From positions 62,001-126,000 of the forward strand of contig NZ_JALMDK010000017.1 in NCBI RefSeq assembly GCF_023094165.1: a stretch of DNA of 64,000 bases. Reading direction: 5' to 3'. This document shows positions 15,231 through 23,283 of this stretch, piece after piece; position 1 is the stretch's first letter; each line of letters starts with the position of its first letter. The translations under genes were made by a program, and so were the position numbers. The notes under the pieces are model-generated. The model was given only the letters and a program-made list of their open reading frames with translations. It did not search any database and was not told where the DNA came from. Source of the DNA: Crossiella sp. S99.2. Lineage in GTDB: Bacteria; Actinomycetota; Actinomycetes; Mycobacteriales; Pseudonocardiaceae.

Positions 15231-16643
15231 ATGAGTGGGTTGGACAGTGCGGGCACCGCGGTCGCCACGCCGGAGGAACGGCGGCGGACGCAACGCGGAT
15301 GGTGTTGGTATGACTGGGCGAACTCGGTTTTCCCGACCTCGGTCGTCACCGTCTTCCTGTCGCTGTACCTGACCTCGATCGCGCGCGCCGCGGCCGAGGC
15401 GGACACGGCGCTGAACGGGCCGACGCCGTGCGCCAATGACAACACCCTGGTGCAGTGCGATGTCAGCATCCTGGGCCTGGTGTTCCCGGCCGGGTCGCTG
15501 TGGGGTTACCTGCTCTCCTTCGCCACCGTGATCCAGGTGCTGGTGCTGCCGGTGGCCGGGGCGATCGCGGACCGCAGCCAGAACAAGCGGCGGATGCTGG
15601 CCGGGTTCGCCTTCACCGGCGCGGTGGCCACCTGCCTGCTCGCGCTGGTGGAGGGGCAGAACTGGCAGATCGGGGTGCTGCTGTTCACCATCGGCAACAT
15701 CTGCTGGGGCACCTCGGTGGTGGTCTACTACGCCTTCATCCCGGAGATCTCCACCGCGGACGAACGCGACGCGCTCTCCTCCAGGGGCTGGGCCTTCGGC
15801 TATCTCGGCGGCGGGGTGTGCCTGGCGCTGCAACTCGGGCTGTTCCAGGGCCACGAGCTGTTCGGGCTGGCGCAGAGCGAGGCGGTGCGGGCCTGCTTCA
15901 TCCTCACCGGGATCTGGTGGGCGGCCTTCACCCTGGTGCCGCTGCGGGTGCTGCGCGACCGGCCCAAACCCGAGCGGGCCGACCTGGGCGGCGGGAAGAT
16001 CGGCGGCGGCTTCCGCGAACTCGGCGACACCCTGCGGTATGCGCGCAAGTTCCCGCTGACGCTGGCCTTCCTCGGCTCCTACCTGATCTTCACCGACGGC
16101 ATCTCCACGGTGGCCAACGTGGCGGGCCAGTACGGCAGTCTTGAACTGAAATTGCCGCAGTCCACACTGATCACGGCCATCCTGATGACCCAGTTCGTGG
16201 CCTTCATCGGCGGCGTGCTGCACGGCCTGGTGGCCAAGCGGATCGGCGCCAAGAAGACCATCCTGGGCAGCCTGGTGGTGTGGATCATCATGCTCGCGCT
16301 GGCCTACTTCGTGCAGGCCGGGGAGCAGCTGCAGTTCTTCGGCATTGCCGCGGGCATCGGCCTGGTGCTCGGCGGCACCAACGCGCTGGCCAGGTCGTTG
16401 TTCAGCCAGATGGTCCCGGCGGGCAAGGAGGGCCAGTACTTCGCGGTGTACGAGATCGGCGAGCGCTCGACCTCCTGGCTCGGTCCGCTGGTCTACGCCG
16501 GGATCGGACAGGCCACCGGCTCGTTCCGGCTGGCGATCCTGAGCATGATGATCTTCTTCATCGTCGGATTCATCCTGGTTTGGCTGGTTCCGGTCCGCCG
16601 CGCGATCCGCGCCGTCGGCAACTCAGAACCGGCGGTGCTGTGA
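15231..16643 (+). CDS. MFS transporter, UMF1/Atg22-like family
   Basis: 470 residues from the ATG at 15231, with GGGAGG seven bases upstream. It has about 12 membrane segments. The N-terminal WCWYDWANSVFPTSVVTVFLSLYL is the family signature, and the loop AIADRSQNKRRML replaces the usual MFS GxLaDrxGrk motif. A large extracellular loop with PCANDNTLVQCDVS (two Cys) follows the first helix. Members of this group are little studied; some fungal relatives export amino acids from the vacuole. The function here is a transporter of unknown substrate. Confidence 0.85.
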   Translation: MSGLDSAGTAVATPEERRRTQRGWCWYDWANSVFPTSVVTVFLSLYLTSIARAAAEADTALNGPTPCANDNTLVQCDVSILGLVFPAGSLWGYLLSFATVIQVLVLPVAGAIADRSQNKRRMLAGFAFTGAVATCLLALVEGQNWQIGVLLFTIGNICWGTSVVVYYAFIPEISTADERDALSSRGWAFGYLGGGVCLALQLGLFQGHELFGLAQSEAVRACFILTGIWWAAFTLVPLRVLRDRPKPERADLGGGKIGGGFRELGDTLRYARKFPLTLAFLGSYLIFTDGISTVANVAGQYGSLELKLPQSTLITAILMTQFVAFIGGVLHGLVAKRIGAKKTILGSLVVWIIMLALAYFVQAGEQLQFFGIAAGIGLVLGGTNALARSLFSQMVPAGKEGQYFAVYEIGERSTSWLGPLVYAGIGQATGSFRLAILSMMIFFIVGFILVWLVPVRRAIRAVGNSEPAVL

Positions 16644-16675
16644 TCAACAACGGCCTCACGTTAGGGTCACGGCCC

Positions 16676-17449
16676 GTGGACGTACTTGCGGTACCCAACC
16701 AACCGGATCCCACCGACGCCCTGTCCGCGGTGCCCGCGGCCGGAGCGCGGCGGGCGCTGCCCGTCTCGGGCCGGCTGCGGTTCTTCTACGGACCGATGGA
16801 CTGCGGCAAGTCCACCCTCGCGCTGCAGATCGACCACAACCTGGCCCGGCAGGGCCGGGGCGGGCTGCTGCTCGTGCGGCATGACCGATCCGGGCAGCCG
16901 CAGATCTCCAGCCGGATCGGGGTGACCCGGCACGCGGTGGAGGTGCACGAGGACACCGACCTGGTGTTACTGGTCCGGCAGTGCTGGGCCGAGGGCCGCC
17001 GGGTGGACTACGTGATCGTCGACGAGGCGCAGTTCCTCAGCGCCGCCCAGGTCGAACAGCTCGCCGAGCTGGCCGATGAGGTGCAGGTCGACGTCTACTG
17101 CTTCGGCATCGCCACGGACTTCCGCAGTGAGCTTTTCCCGGGCTCACGGCGGCTGTTCGAGCTGGCTGACGAGCTGCAGGCGGTGCAGGTGGAGGTGCTG
17201 TGCTGGTGCGGCTTGCAGGGGCGGTTCAACGCGCGGATCCTGGGTAACCAGATAGTCCGAGCGGGTGACACGGTTTTTGTCGCGGACACGGTGACCGATA
17301 CGGACCAGCCAGTACCGGATACGGACCGTGCCCAGCGCGAGAGCGACGCAGGAGCTACGGTCCGTTACCAAGTGCTGTGCCGGAGGCACTTTCGTCTAGG
17401 TGAGCTTGGTCCCACCTCGACACCGGTGGGCCAGCTCAGCCTGGCTTGA
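16676..17449 (+). CDS. tdk: Thymidine kinase
   Basis: 257 residues from the GTG at 16676. The type II thymidine kinase motifs are present: Walker A FYGPMDCGKSTLALQ, Walker B region YVIVDEAQFLSAAQVEQL, VYCFGIATDFRSELFPGSRRL, and zinc-ligand positions CWCG and CRRHF. It phosphorylates thymidine to dTMP in pyrimidine salvage. The N-terminal 35 residues before the P-loop (PDPTDALSAVPAAGARRALPVSG) are longer than in E. coli Tdk. An acidic insert (DTVTDTDQPVPDTDRAQRESDAG) lies between the zinc Cys pairs. It follows the MFS gene by 32 bp on the same strand. Confidence 0.9.
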   Translation: MDVLAVPNQPDPTDALSAVPAAGARRALPVSGRLRFFYGPMDCGKSTLALQIDHNLARQGRGGLLLVRHDRSGQPQISSRIGVTRHAVEVHEDTDLVLLVRQCWAEGRRVDYVIVDEAQFLSAAQVEQLAELADEVQVDVYCFGIATDFRSELFPGSRRLFELADELQAVQVEVLCWCGLQGRFNARILGNQIVRAGDTVFVADTVTDTDQPVPDTDRAQRESDAGATVRYQVLCRRHFRLGELGPTSTPVGQLSLA

Positions 17450-17604
17450 TCTGCATCAGCCCTCAATACCTACCCCCAACTGGGTGAACTACCCGTAGCA
17501 TGCGCTGATAACGCGTCATGACTCTGCGGCGATGACATCCCTATGGAGGACGTCCTCGTTGATAGGTGAAATAGATCACCGAGGGCGACCAACTAGGCCA
17601 AACC

Positions 17605-17679
17605 GGGAACGACAACGACGCCCTCGTTGTTGCACTCTGTAAGCAGTACGCCGTGAGCTGAAGGCGGGCGGTCTTCAGC
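17605..17679 (+). promoter_or_regulatory. SigR-type promoter and leader hairpin of rbpA
   Basis: GGGAAC at 17605-17610 is followed after 18 bp by GTTGC at 17629-17633, matching the SigR (thiol-oxidative stress sigma factor) consensus GGGAAT-N18/19-GTT. In Streptomyces coelicolor rbpA is an established SigR target. A 7-bp stem (GCTGAAG at 17657-17663, CTTCAGC at 17673-17679) lies in the leader 20 bp before the start codon. The rest of the 17450-17698 gap shows nothing I can name. Confidence 0.7.
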
Positions 17680-17698
17680 CGAGCGAAAGGACACCGTC

Positions 17699-18046
17699 AT
17701 GGCCGACCGCGTTCTGCGTGGCAGCCGGCTCGGAGCTGTCAGCTACGAGACCGACCGTAACCACGACCTCGCACCGCGCCGGTCGGTGCGGTACGCCTGC
17801 CCGAAGGGGCACGAGTTCGACGTCCCGTTCGCCGACGACGCGGAACTTCCCTCCACCTGGGAATGTCGTCTGCACGGGACCGAGTCGGAGATGATCGACG
17901 GCAGCCAGCCGGAGGCGAAGAAGACCAAGCCCCCGCGCACCCACTGGGACATGCTGCTCGAGCGTCGTTCCATCCCCGAGCTTGAGGAGCTGCTCACCGA
18001 GCGGCTTGAGGAGCTTCGGGGACGCCGGAGCGCCACCTCCGCCTGA
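17699..18046 (+). CDS. rbpA: RNA polymerase-binding protein RbpA
   Basis: 115 residues. MADRVLRGSRLGAVSYETDRNHDLAPR is the conserved N-terminal tail and core start of RbpA. CPKGHEFDVPFADDAELPSTWECRLHG gives the metal-binding core, and HWDMLLERRSIPELEELLTERLEELRGRR is the sigma-interacting C-terminal helix. RbpA binds the principal sigma factor and RNA polymerase, stabilises open complexes and is specific to Actinobacteria. It is followed by a strong terminator and preceded by a SigR-type promoter. Confidence 0.97.
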   Translation: MADRVLRGSRLGAVSYETDRNHDLAPRRSVRYACPKGHEFDVPFADDAELPSTWECRLHGTESEMIDGSQPEAKKTKPPRTHWDMLLERRSIPELEELLTERLEELRGRRSATSA

Positions 18047-18106
18047 TCCGCACCTGGATCAACCCGGACTGAACGCACCACCGCACCTCCCGCGCACAGG
18101 AAAAAA

Positions 18107-18143
18107 CGAAGGCCGTCCGGTTCTCCCGCCCGGACGGCCTTCG
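18107..18143. terminator. Bidirectional terminator between rbpA and mannosyltransferase gene
   Basis: A perfect 14-bp stem (CGAAGGCCGTCCGG at 18107-18120, complement at 18130-18143) with a 9-base loop. A run of six A's on its left serves as a T-run for leftward transcription. It sits between the convergent rbpA and polyprenol-P-mannose synthase genes. Confidence 0.85.
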
Positions 18144-18159
18144 TGCGTCTACGTGCGAC

Positions 18160-18954
18160 TCAGCGCCTGCTGAACAGCTTCTTGAGCTGACCGGCCCGGT
18201 GCTTGACGCCCCACTTGCCGACCAGCAGCAGCGCCTCGCTGATGATGTTGCCGCTCATCTTGGAGACGCCGATCTCGCGCTCGGTGAAGGTGATGGGCAC
18301 CTCGACCACCCGGAACCCGGCCTGCACCGTGCGCCAGGCCAGATCGATCTGGAAGCAGTAACCGATCGAGGTCACGCCATCCTGGATGATCTTGTCGAGG
18401 GCCTCGCGGCGGTAGGCCCGGTAGCCCGCGGTGATGTCCTTGATCCGCACGCCGATGGCCACCTGGGCGTAGATGTTGGCGCTGCGGGAAAGGATCTCGC
18501 GCCGCTTCGGCCAGTTGACCACCTTGCCGCCGGTGACATAGCGGGAGCCGATCACCAGGTCGGAGTCGATCAGGGCGTTGAGCAGCCGGGGCAGGTCCTC
18601 CGGGGCGTGCGAACCGTCGGCGTCCATCTCCACGATGGCCGCGTAGTTCCGCTCCAGGGCCCACTTGAACCCGGCGATGTAGGCCGCGCCGAGCCCGGCC
18701 TTCTCGGTCCGGTGCATCACGTGGATGCGGCCGCGCTCGTCCTTGGCGGCCATCTCGTCGGCGACCTCGCCGGTGCCGTCCGGGCTGCCGTCGTCGACGA
18801 CCAGCACGTGGGCCTCCGGCAATGTCGCGTGCAGCCTGCCCACGATGAGCTGGACGTTCTCCCGCTCGTTGTAGGTCGGGATCACCACCAGCACCGGGCT
18901 GGGCGGCCCACTCGGGCTCCGGTTCTCCGCGTGGCTGTCGCGCTGGTCGGCCAT
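18160..18954 (-). CDS. Polyprenol-phosphate mannose synthase (DPM1/Ppm1-type GT2)
   Basis: 264 residues. GT2 landmarks are LVVIPTYNERENVQLIV, VVDDGSPDGTGEVADEMA, the DxD in IVEMDADGSHAPEDLPRL, GSRYVTGGKVVNWPKRREILSRSANIYAQ, and DITAGYRAYRREAL. It transfers mannose from GDP-mannose to polyprenyl phosphate, the donor for lipoglycans and O-mannosylated proteins in actinomycetes. There is no C-terminal membrane domain and no fused acyltransferase domain, unlike M. tuberculosis Ppm1 in which the latter is fused. It is convergent with rbpA. Confidence 0.9.
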   Translation of the reverse strand: MADQRDSHAENRSPSGPPSPVLVVIPTYNERENVQLIVGRLHATLPEAHVLVVDDGSPDGTGEVADEMAAKDERGRIHVMHRTEKAGLGAAYIAGFKWALERNYAAIVEMDADGSHAPEDLPRLLNALIDSDLVIGSRYVTGGKVVNWPKRREILSRSANIYAQVAIGVRIKDITAGYRAYRREALDKIIQDGVTSIGYCFQIDLAWRTVQAGFRVVEVPITFTEREIGVSKMSGNIISEALLLVGKWGVKHRAGQLKKLFSRR

Positions 18955-19151
18955 TCCGTGTCCTCCTCGCCGGCGGTGGACGGCGCCATCGCCTCCGCCG
19001 GTCGGTGTTCGTCTTTGTCGTCAGGGCGCGCCGGTATCGCAGGGCCGTGATCCATTCGGGCCATCGGCCGACTCACCCGGCAAGCGTAGTCGCTGACGGT
19101 AGCGGAGCCCGGGTCAGCGGGTGCCCGGACCGGCACAAGTGAGTCTTCCGG

Positions 19152-19973
19152 GTGACGAAGAACGCTGGGCCTCCTGCGGGCCCGAGGTTGCAGACTCCCC
19201 CCGTGGACACCACGACCCGCGCCGCCTACCTCGCCCGCATCGGCGCCGAACTCCCGGCCGCCCCCACCGCCGCTGCATTAGCTGACCTGCAACGACGTCA
19301 TCTGCGCACGGTCCCGTTCGAGAACCTGGGCATCCACCTGCCCGGCGAGCTGAGCCTGGACCCGGCCGATCTGGCGGAGAAGATCATCACCCACCGCCGC
19401 GGCGGCTTCTGCTTCGAGTTGAACGGCCTGTTCGCCGAGCTGCTGCGCGCGGTCGGCTTCACGGTGACCCTGGCCGGCGCGCGGGTCTTCCACGCCACCG
19501 CCCTGGGCCCGCCCCAGGACCACCTGGCGCTGCTGGTGACCGACGAGCAGGGCGTGGTGTGGCTCTCCGACGTCGGCTTCGGCCGCTTCGCCCTGAGCCC
19601 CCTGCGCTGGGACTCCAGAGCGCCCCAGGCGGACGCGGGCGGCACCTTCCGACTGATCGACGCGGGCCCCGAGGTCGAGGTCTGGCACGGCGACTCCGGC
19701 GCCTACCGGGTCGACCCGCGCCCACTGCCGCTACGCGACTTCGCCCCGATGTGCTGGTGGCACCAGACCTCCCCCAAGTCCCACTTCACCCGCAACGTGA
19801 TGGTCTCCCTCCCCCTGGAGAACGGCGCGGACCGAGTCACCCTCTCCGGCCACACCCTGATCCGCACCGAGGGCGACCTGCGCCACGAACAGCAGATCGA
19901 GCAAGCCGACCTGCTCGCGGCCTACCGCAAGTGGTTCGGCATCACCCTCCCCCACCTCCCCACCTACCCCTAA
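19152..19973 (+). CDS. nat: Arylamine N-acetyltransferase
   Basis: 273 residues from the GTG at 19152; the GTG at 19203 (VDTTTRAAYLARIGA) fits the family's usual N-terminus better and may be the true start. The catalytic triad is complete: Cys in RRGGFCFELN, His in PQDHLALLV, Asp in WLSDVGFG. FENLGIHLPGE and TRNVMVSLPL are also characteristic. It acetylates aromatic amines and hydrazines from acetyl-CoA, and related enzymes close amide rings in ansamycin synthesis. It stands alone, convergent with the protease gene across a repeat region. Confidence 0.9.
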   Translation: MTKNAGPPAGPRLQTPPVDTTTRAAYLARIGAELPAAPTAAALADLQRRHLRTVPFENLGIHLPGELSLDPADLAEKIITHRRGGFCFELNGLFAELLRAVGFTVTLAGARVFHATALGPPQDHLALLVTDEQGVVWLSDVGFGRFALSPLRWDSRAPQADAGGTFRLIDAGPEVEVWHGDSGAYRVDPRPLPLRDFAPMCWWHQTSPKSHFTRNVMVSLPLENGADRVTLSGHTLIRTEGDLRHEQQIEQADLLAAYRKWFGITLPHLPTYP

Positions 19974-20054
19974 CCCACCCACAACCGCCAACACACCGTC
20001 CCACTTCGGCCAACACCCCGTACGAAACCGGCCAACACACCCTTCCCCGCGCGT

Positions 20055-20138
20055 GTTGGCCGTTGTGGACGGTGTGTTGGCCGTTGTGGACGGCTAGTTG
20101 GCCGTTGTGGGCGGTGTGTTGGCCGTTATGGGACGCGG
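20055..20138. repeat. Four tandem 21-bp repeats (GTTGGCCGTTGTGG core)
   Basis: Units begin with GTTGGCCGTTGTGG at 20055, 20076, 20097 and 20118 (the last reads GTTATGG), exactly 21 bp apart. Just to the left, 20016-20040 holds the inverse words CGGCCAACAC and CCCCGTACG. The whole 19980-20140 interval lies between the convergent N-acetyltransferase and protease genes. The words are shared with the repeats at 13.55 and 22.7 kb. Confidence 0.8.
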
Positions 20139-20183
20139 GGTGGCGGGCCGGGTCCCACCGTGGGGTGAGGCCCGGCCCGTTGG

Positions 20184-21701
20184 TCAGGCTGCCGGGCGGG
20201 TCAGCGTGCAGCCCGGCCGGGTCAGGTCCAGCACCGAGCCGGCCCCGACGCAGGCCGGGATCATGCTGGTGCGCTGGCCGTACCGGTGCCCCTTCTTCAC
20301 CGTCACCGTCCCGTCCGCGGCCACCTCGCACGGGTTGTTCCGAGTGCACTGTTCCCCGGCGTCATTCCCGGTGTTGTGCACCCCCACCACGGTCACCCCA
20401 TCCGCCGCAACCAACGGCGAGCCCGAAGACCCGTGCGAGGCCCCGCATCCAGCCGCGTAACGCAACGCGCCGTCCTGCTGGTAGCCGTCCTCACGCAGGT
20501 GCGGCACCTCGGCCTCGACCACGCAGCTGAAGCGGTTGCCCTGCCCGCCGGAGAGGATGTCGATCTTGTCCCCCTGACGAGCCGGGCTGGTCGCGAGCTG
20601 GAAGATCTTGGCGCCGTCGGCTTCGAGCTGGGCGTAGGTCTGGTCCAGGCGGTACAGCGCGATGTCGGTGCCGGTCATGGTGGCGTACAGCAGCCGGTTC
20701 GCCTTCGCGGTGGCCTCGGCGTAGCCGTCGCGGTCGCCGATCCGCACCACCTGGTCGGCGGGCTGGTCCACCAGCGCGGACCCGGGCTTGGGCTGGTTCT
20801 CGCCCACGCAGTGGCCGTTGGTCAGCATCAGCGCCGGGTCCTGCGGGCGGGACTCCGGGGTGCGGACCACCGAGGCCGCGCACATGCCCAGGTCGACCGC
20901 GCCCTCCAGGTTCGGGCGGGGGCTGTCCGGCGGGACGGCGGTGCCGCTGGTGATGCCGTTGATCCAGCCGGTGAACCAGTGCACGTCGGTGTAGACGATG
21001 GGCTGGGTGGAGTTGCCGCCGCTGACCGCGCCGACCACCACCCACCGGTCGCCCTCGCGGATCAGCGCGGGACCGCCGGAGTCCATGTTGGTCGGCGCCA
21101 CGCTGCCGTCCTTGGCGCCCACGCAGATCTCCCGCTCCTCGTGGATGCCCGCGGGCTTGCACAGCTCGTCCGGCTGCACGACGGTGTCGGCCTCGCGCAG
21201 GAATTCCGGGTAGCACTCCGGTTTCCGGTCGTCACAGGTCATGCCCCAGCCGAGGATGCGCGCCGGGGTGTGGTCGGCCGGCGTGGCCGAGGGCATCTTC
21301 GCCGGTTCGGCGCGGACCGGGGTTTTCAGGTGCAGCAGGGCGAAATCGCCTTCGTGCACGTAGTTGGAGTAGCGGTAGAACTTGTCGACCTCGGTGAGTT
21401 CGCCGCCGGTTTTGGTGCTCAGCGCGCCGAAGCGGACCTTCCAGTCCCGCGGGGTGCCGACCTGGGCCTGGTTGGGGTTGCGCACGCAGTGGCTGGCGGT
21501 GACCGCCCACTGCGGCGCGATCAGCGTGACCCCGCAGACGTGACCGTCCGCGCGCGGCGAATCGGGCCGCTGCAACGACCCCATGAACGAGTAGGGCTGG
21601 GGTGACTGGATGCCGCCCTTGATGGCCAGCGCCGGGACGGCGCCCGCCATCGTGGCCACCACCGCGAGGGTGGCGGCCAAGGCTGTGGTCTGTAGTCGCA
21701 T
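20184..21701 (-). CDS. Secreted protein with two tandem trypsin-like domains
   Basis: 505 residues from the ATG at 21701. A signal peptide (LQTTALAATLAVVATMAGAVPALA) precedes domain 1 (about 30-255): VTASHC (His), HEGDFALLHL (Asp) and NMDSGGPAL (Ser), with paired Cys. Domain 2 (about 270-500) shows LTNGHCVG (His), TGTDIALYRL (Asp) and ASHGSSGSPLVA (Ser). Both triads look intact, although domain 1 has MDSGGP instead of GDSGGP. Two complete S1 domains in one chain are unusual; they may process each other or act on different substrates. It is an extracellular enzyme, convergent with nat. Confidence 0.85.
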   Translation of the reverse strand: MRLQTTALAATLAVVATMAGAVPALAIKGGIQSPQPYSFMGSLQRPDSPRADGHVCGVTLIAPQWAVTASHCVRNPNQAQVGTPRDWKVRFGALSTKTGGELTEVDKFYRYSNYVHEGDFALLHLKTPVRAEPAKMPSATPADHTPARILGWGMTCDDRKPECYPEFLREADTVVQPDELCKPAGIHEEREICVGAKDGSVAPTNMDSGGPALIREGDRWVVVGAVSGGNSTQPIVYTDVHWFTGWINGITSGTAVPPDSPRPNLEGAVDLGMCAASVVRTPESRPQDPALMLTNGHCVGENQPKPGSALVDQPADQVVRIGDRDGYAEATAKANRLLYATMTGTDIALYRLDQTYAQLEADGAKIFQLATSPARQGDKIDILSGGQGNRFSCVVEAEVPHLREDGYQQDGALRYAAGCGASHGSSGSPLVAADGVTVVGVHNTGNDAGEQCTRNNPCEVAADGTVTVKKGHRYGQRTSMIPACVGAGSVLDLTRPGCTLTRPAA

Positions 21702-21781
21702 GGCCGCCAAACTGGCCCTGCCATGTCCGCGTGATATCCGCGTTATGTCACGGCTGGGTCACAGCCGGTGCGGGCCGGGAT

Positions 21782-22648
21782 TCAGTCGGCGAGGAAGTCG
21801 CGGATCTTGCCGCTGATCGCCGGCCAGTCGTGGCTGAGCCAGACGAAGTGGCTGTCGGCGGCGCTCTCGATCAGCCTGCTGTGCCGGATCGCGGCGGACA
21901 GGGCCTCGGCGTGGGCGAAGGGCACGGCGCCGTCGTTGCGACTGGCGATCACCAGGGTGGGCTGGGTGACCACCTGGTCGGCCCCGGCCCGGAGGGTGGC
22001 GAGGTCGTTGCGGAAGCCTTCGCCGGACCGCATCCGGGAGAACAGCTCGATCAGCATCCGGCGGTCCTCGGCGGACAGTGCGCGCACGACTTGCTTGGCA
22101 GGCAGCGCGGCGAGGTCACCCAGCAGCAGGCGCAGGCCGAGATCCGGTGCGAGGCGCATGATCGCGCGCACGACTGACCAGGTGACGCGCTCGGTCGCGG
22201 GGACGAACGCGATCCGGGCGGCCAGGCGGGTCCGCGCGTCCGGCCACGGGACCGGGCCGACCGCGCTCTGCAGGATGACCCGCTCGACCAGGTCCGGGTG
22301 GCGGGCGGCGATCGCCATCGCGGTCGGTCCGCCGGCCGAAACGCCGACCACGGCGGCGATCCGGGCGATGCCGAGGTGCTCGCACAGCGAACGGAGGACA
22401 TCGGCGAATCCGCTGGTCGTGGTGCCGGTGGCCAGGGGTGTGCGGCCGTATCCGGGGCGCGAGGGCGCCAGCACCGAGTAACCGGCGTCGGCGAACACGT
22501 CCTCACCGAGCGCGAGGCCCGCGTTGAGGTGTCCGCCGTGCAACACCAGCACGGTGGCGCTGCCGCGCTGGTCGAACCGGTACTCGACCAGGCCATGATC
22601 CAGTTCCGCGGTCGTGGTGGGGCAGAGGACACCGCTCATGCCGCCCAT
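21782..22648 (-). CDS. Alpha/beta-hydrolase
   Basis: 288 residues from the ATG at 22648; the ATG at 22639 is equally possible. The fold's motifs are VLVLHGGHLN (oxyanion loop), the nucleophile elbow GVSAGGPTAM, PTLVIASRNDGAVPFAHAEAL (acid region) and ADSHFVWLSHDW (His). The substrate cannot be predicted. Downstream lies the protease gene on the same strand 80 bp away. Upstream is a long repeat region that separates it from the lysine operon. Confidence 0.8.
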   Translation of the reverse strand: MGGMSGVLCPTTTAELDHGLVEYRFDQRGSATVLVLHGGHLNAGLALGEDVFADAGYSVLAPSRPGYGRTPLATGTTTSGFADVLRSLCEHLGIARIAAVVGVSAGGPTAMAIAARHPDLVERVILQSAVGPVPWPDARTRLAARIAFVPATERVTWSVVRAIMRLAPDLGLRLLLGDLAALPAKQVVRALSAEDRRMLIELFSRMRSGEGFRNDLATLRAGADQVVTQPTLVIASRNDGAVPFAHAEALSAAIRHSRLIESAADSHFVWLSHDWPAISGKIRDFLAD

Positions 22649-22668
22649 GATGGTCCATCAGTCCCAGT

Positions 22669-22874
22669 GTGTTGGCCGTTCTCGTACACCGGGTTTGCCG
22701 TTGTCGTACACCGTGTTGGCCCAACTCGACGACTCTGTTGGCGAATCGGCGGCGTGATCCAAACCCCGTACCACTTGGGCCAACCGGTACGCCCACTTGA
22801 GCCAAACCGGCGTACCAGTTGGCCCAAACCGACGTGCCACAACGGCCAAGACCCCGTACGAGAACGGCCAACAC
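22669..22874. repeat. Long composite inverted-repeat element
   Basis: The outer arms are a perfect 19-bp inverted repeat: GTGTTGGCCGTTCTCGTAC at 22669-22687 and its complement at 22856-22874. Between them are many further copies of GTTGGCC, GGCCAA, GTACACC and GTACGCC in both orientations. It fills the gap between the end of the lysine-degradation operon and the alpha/beta-hydrolase gene. No gene is visible inside. Confidence 0.8.
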
Positions 22875-22884
22875 GCCGGGTGGG

Positions 22885-23283
22885 TTAGCCTGCGGGGAGT
22901 GGGACCACGACCGTGCCGGTGGCTCTGGTGATCACCAGGGGTTCGGGCAGGACGTCGGCGGCGGACGGGCCGCGGTCCGGGTTGGCTCGGCAGGTCACCC
23001 GGGCCTCGAAGGCCACCGAGCGGGAGCGGTTGCCGATCCGGGTCAGCGTGGCGGTCACCTCCACCACGTCCCCGGCGTGCAGCGGGGCCAGGAACTCCAC
23101 GCCCGAGTAGCCGGCGAACAGGCCCTCGTCGCCGTCGGTGCGGATGCACAGCTCGGTGGCCACATCGCCGAACAGGCCCAGGCTGTACGCCCCGTCCACC
23201 AGGTTGCCGCCGTAGTGGGCGTGCGCGTACGGCACGTACCTGCTGTGCGTGACCGAGAACCCTTCGACCAGTGCCGCGCTCAC
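22885..23283 (-). CDS. kal: 3-aminobutyryl-CoA ammonia-lyase
   Basis: 132 residues with a hotdog-like fold: VTHSRYVPYAHAHYGGNLVDGAYSLGLFGDVATEL, then GVEFLAPLHAGDVVEVTATLTRIGNRSRSVAFEARV. The N-terminal RYVPYAHAHYGGNLVDGA is the signature of Kal, which removes ammonia from L-3-aminobutyryl-CoA to give crotonyl-CoA in lysine fermentation. It starts with GTG at 23283, overlapping the kamE stop by four bases. It is the last gene of the operon. Confidence 0.88.
   Translation of the reverse strand: MSAALVEGFSVTHSRYVPYAHAHYGGNLVDGAYSLGLFGDVATELCIRTDGDEGLFAGYSGVEFLAPLHAGDVVEVTATLTRIGNRSRSVAFEARVTCRANPDRGPSAADVLPEPLVITRATGTVVVPLPAG

Noticed and set aside
20055..20138. Repeating heptapeptide reading (VLAVVDG-like) of the 21-bp tandem repeat
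   Set aside because: A stop codon interrupts it, there is no start signal, and the same DNA words occur elsewhere in other frames and orientations, so the repeat is DNA-level.
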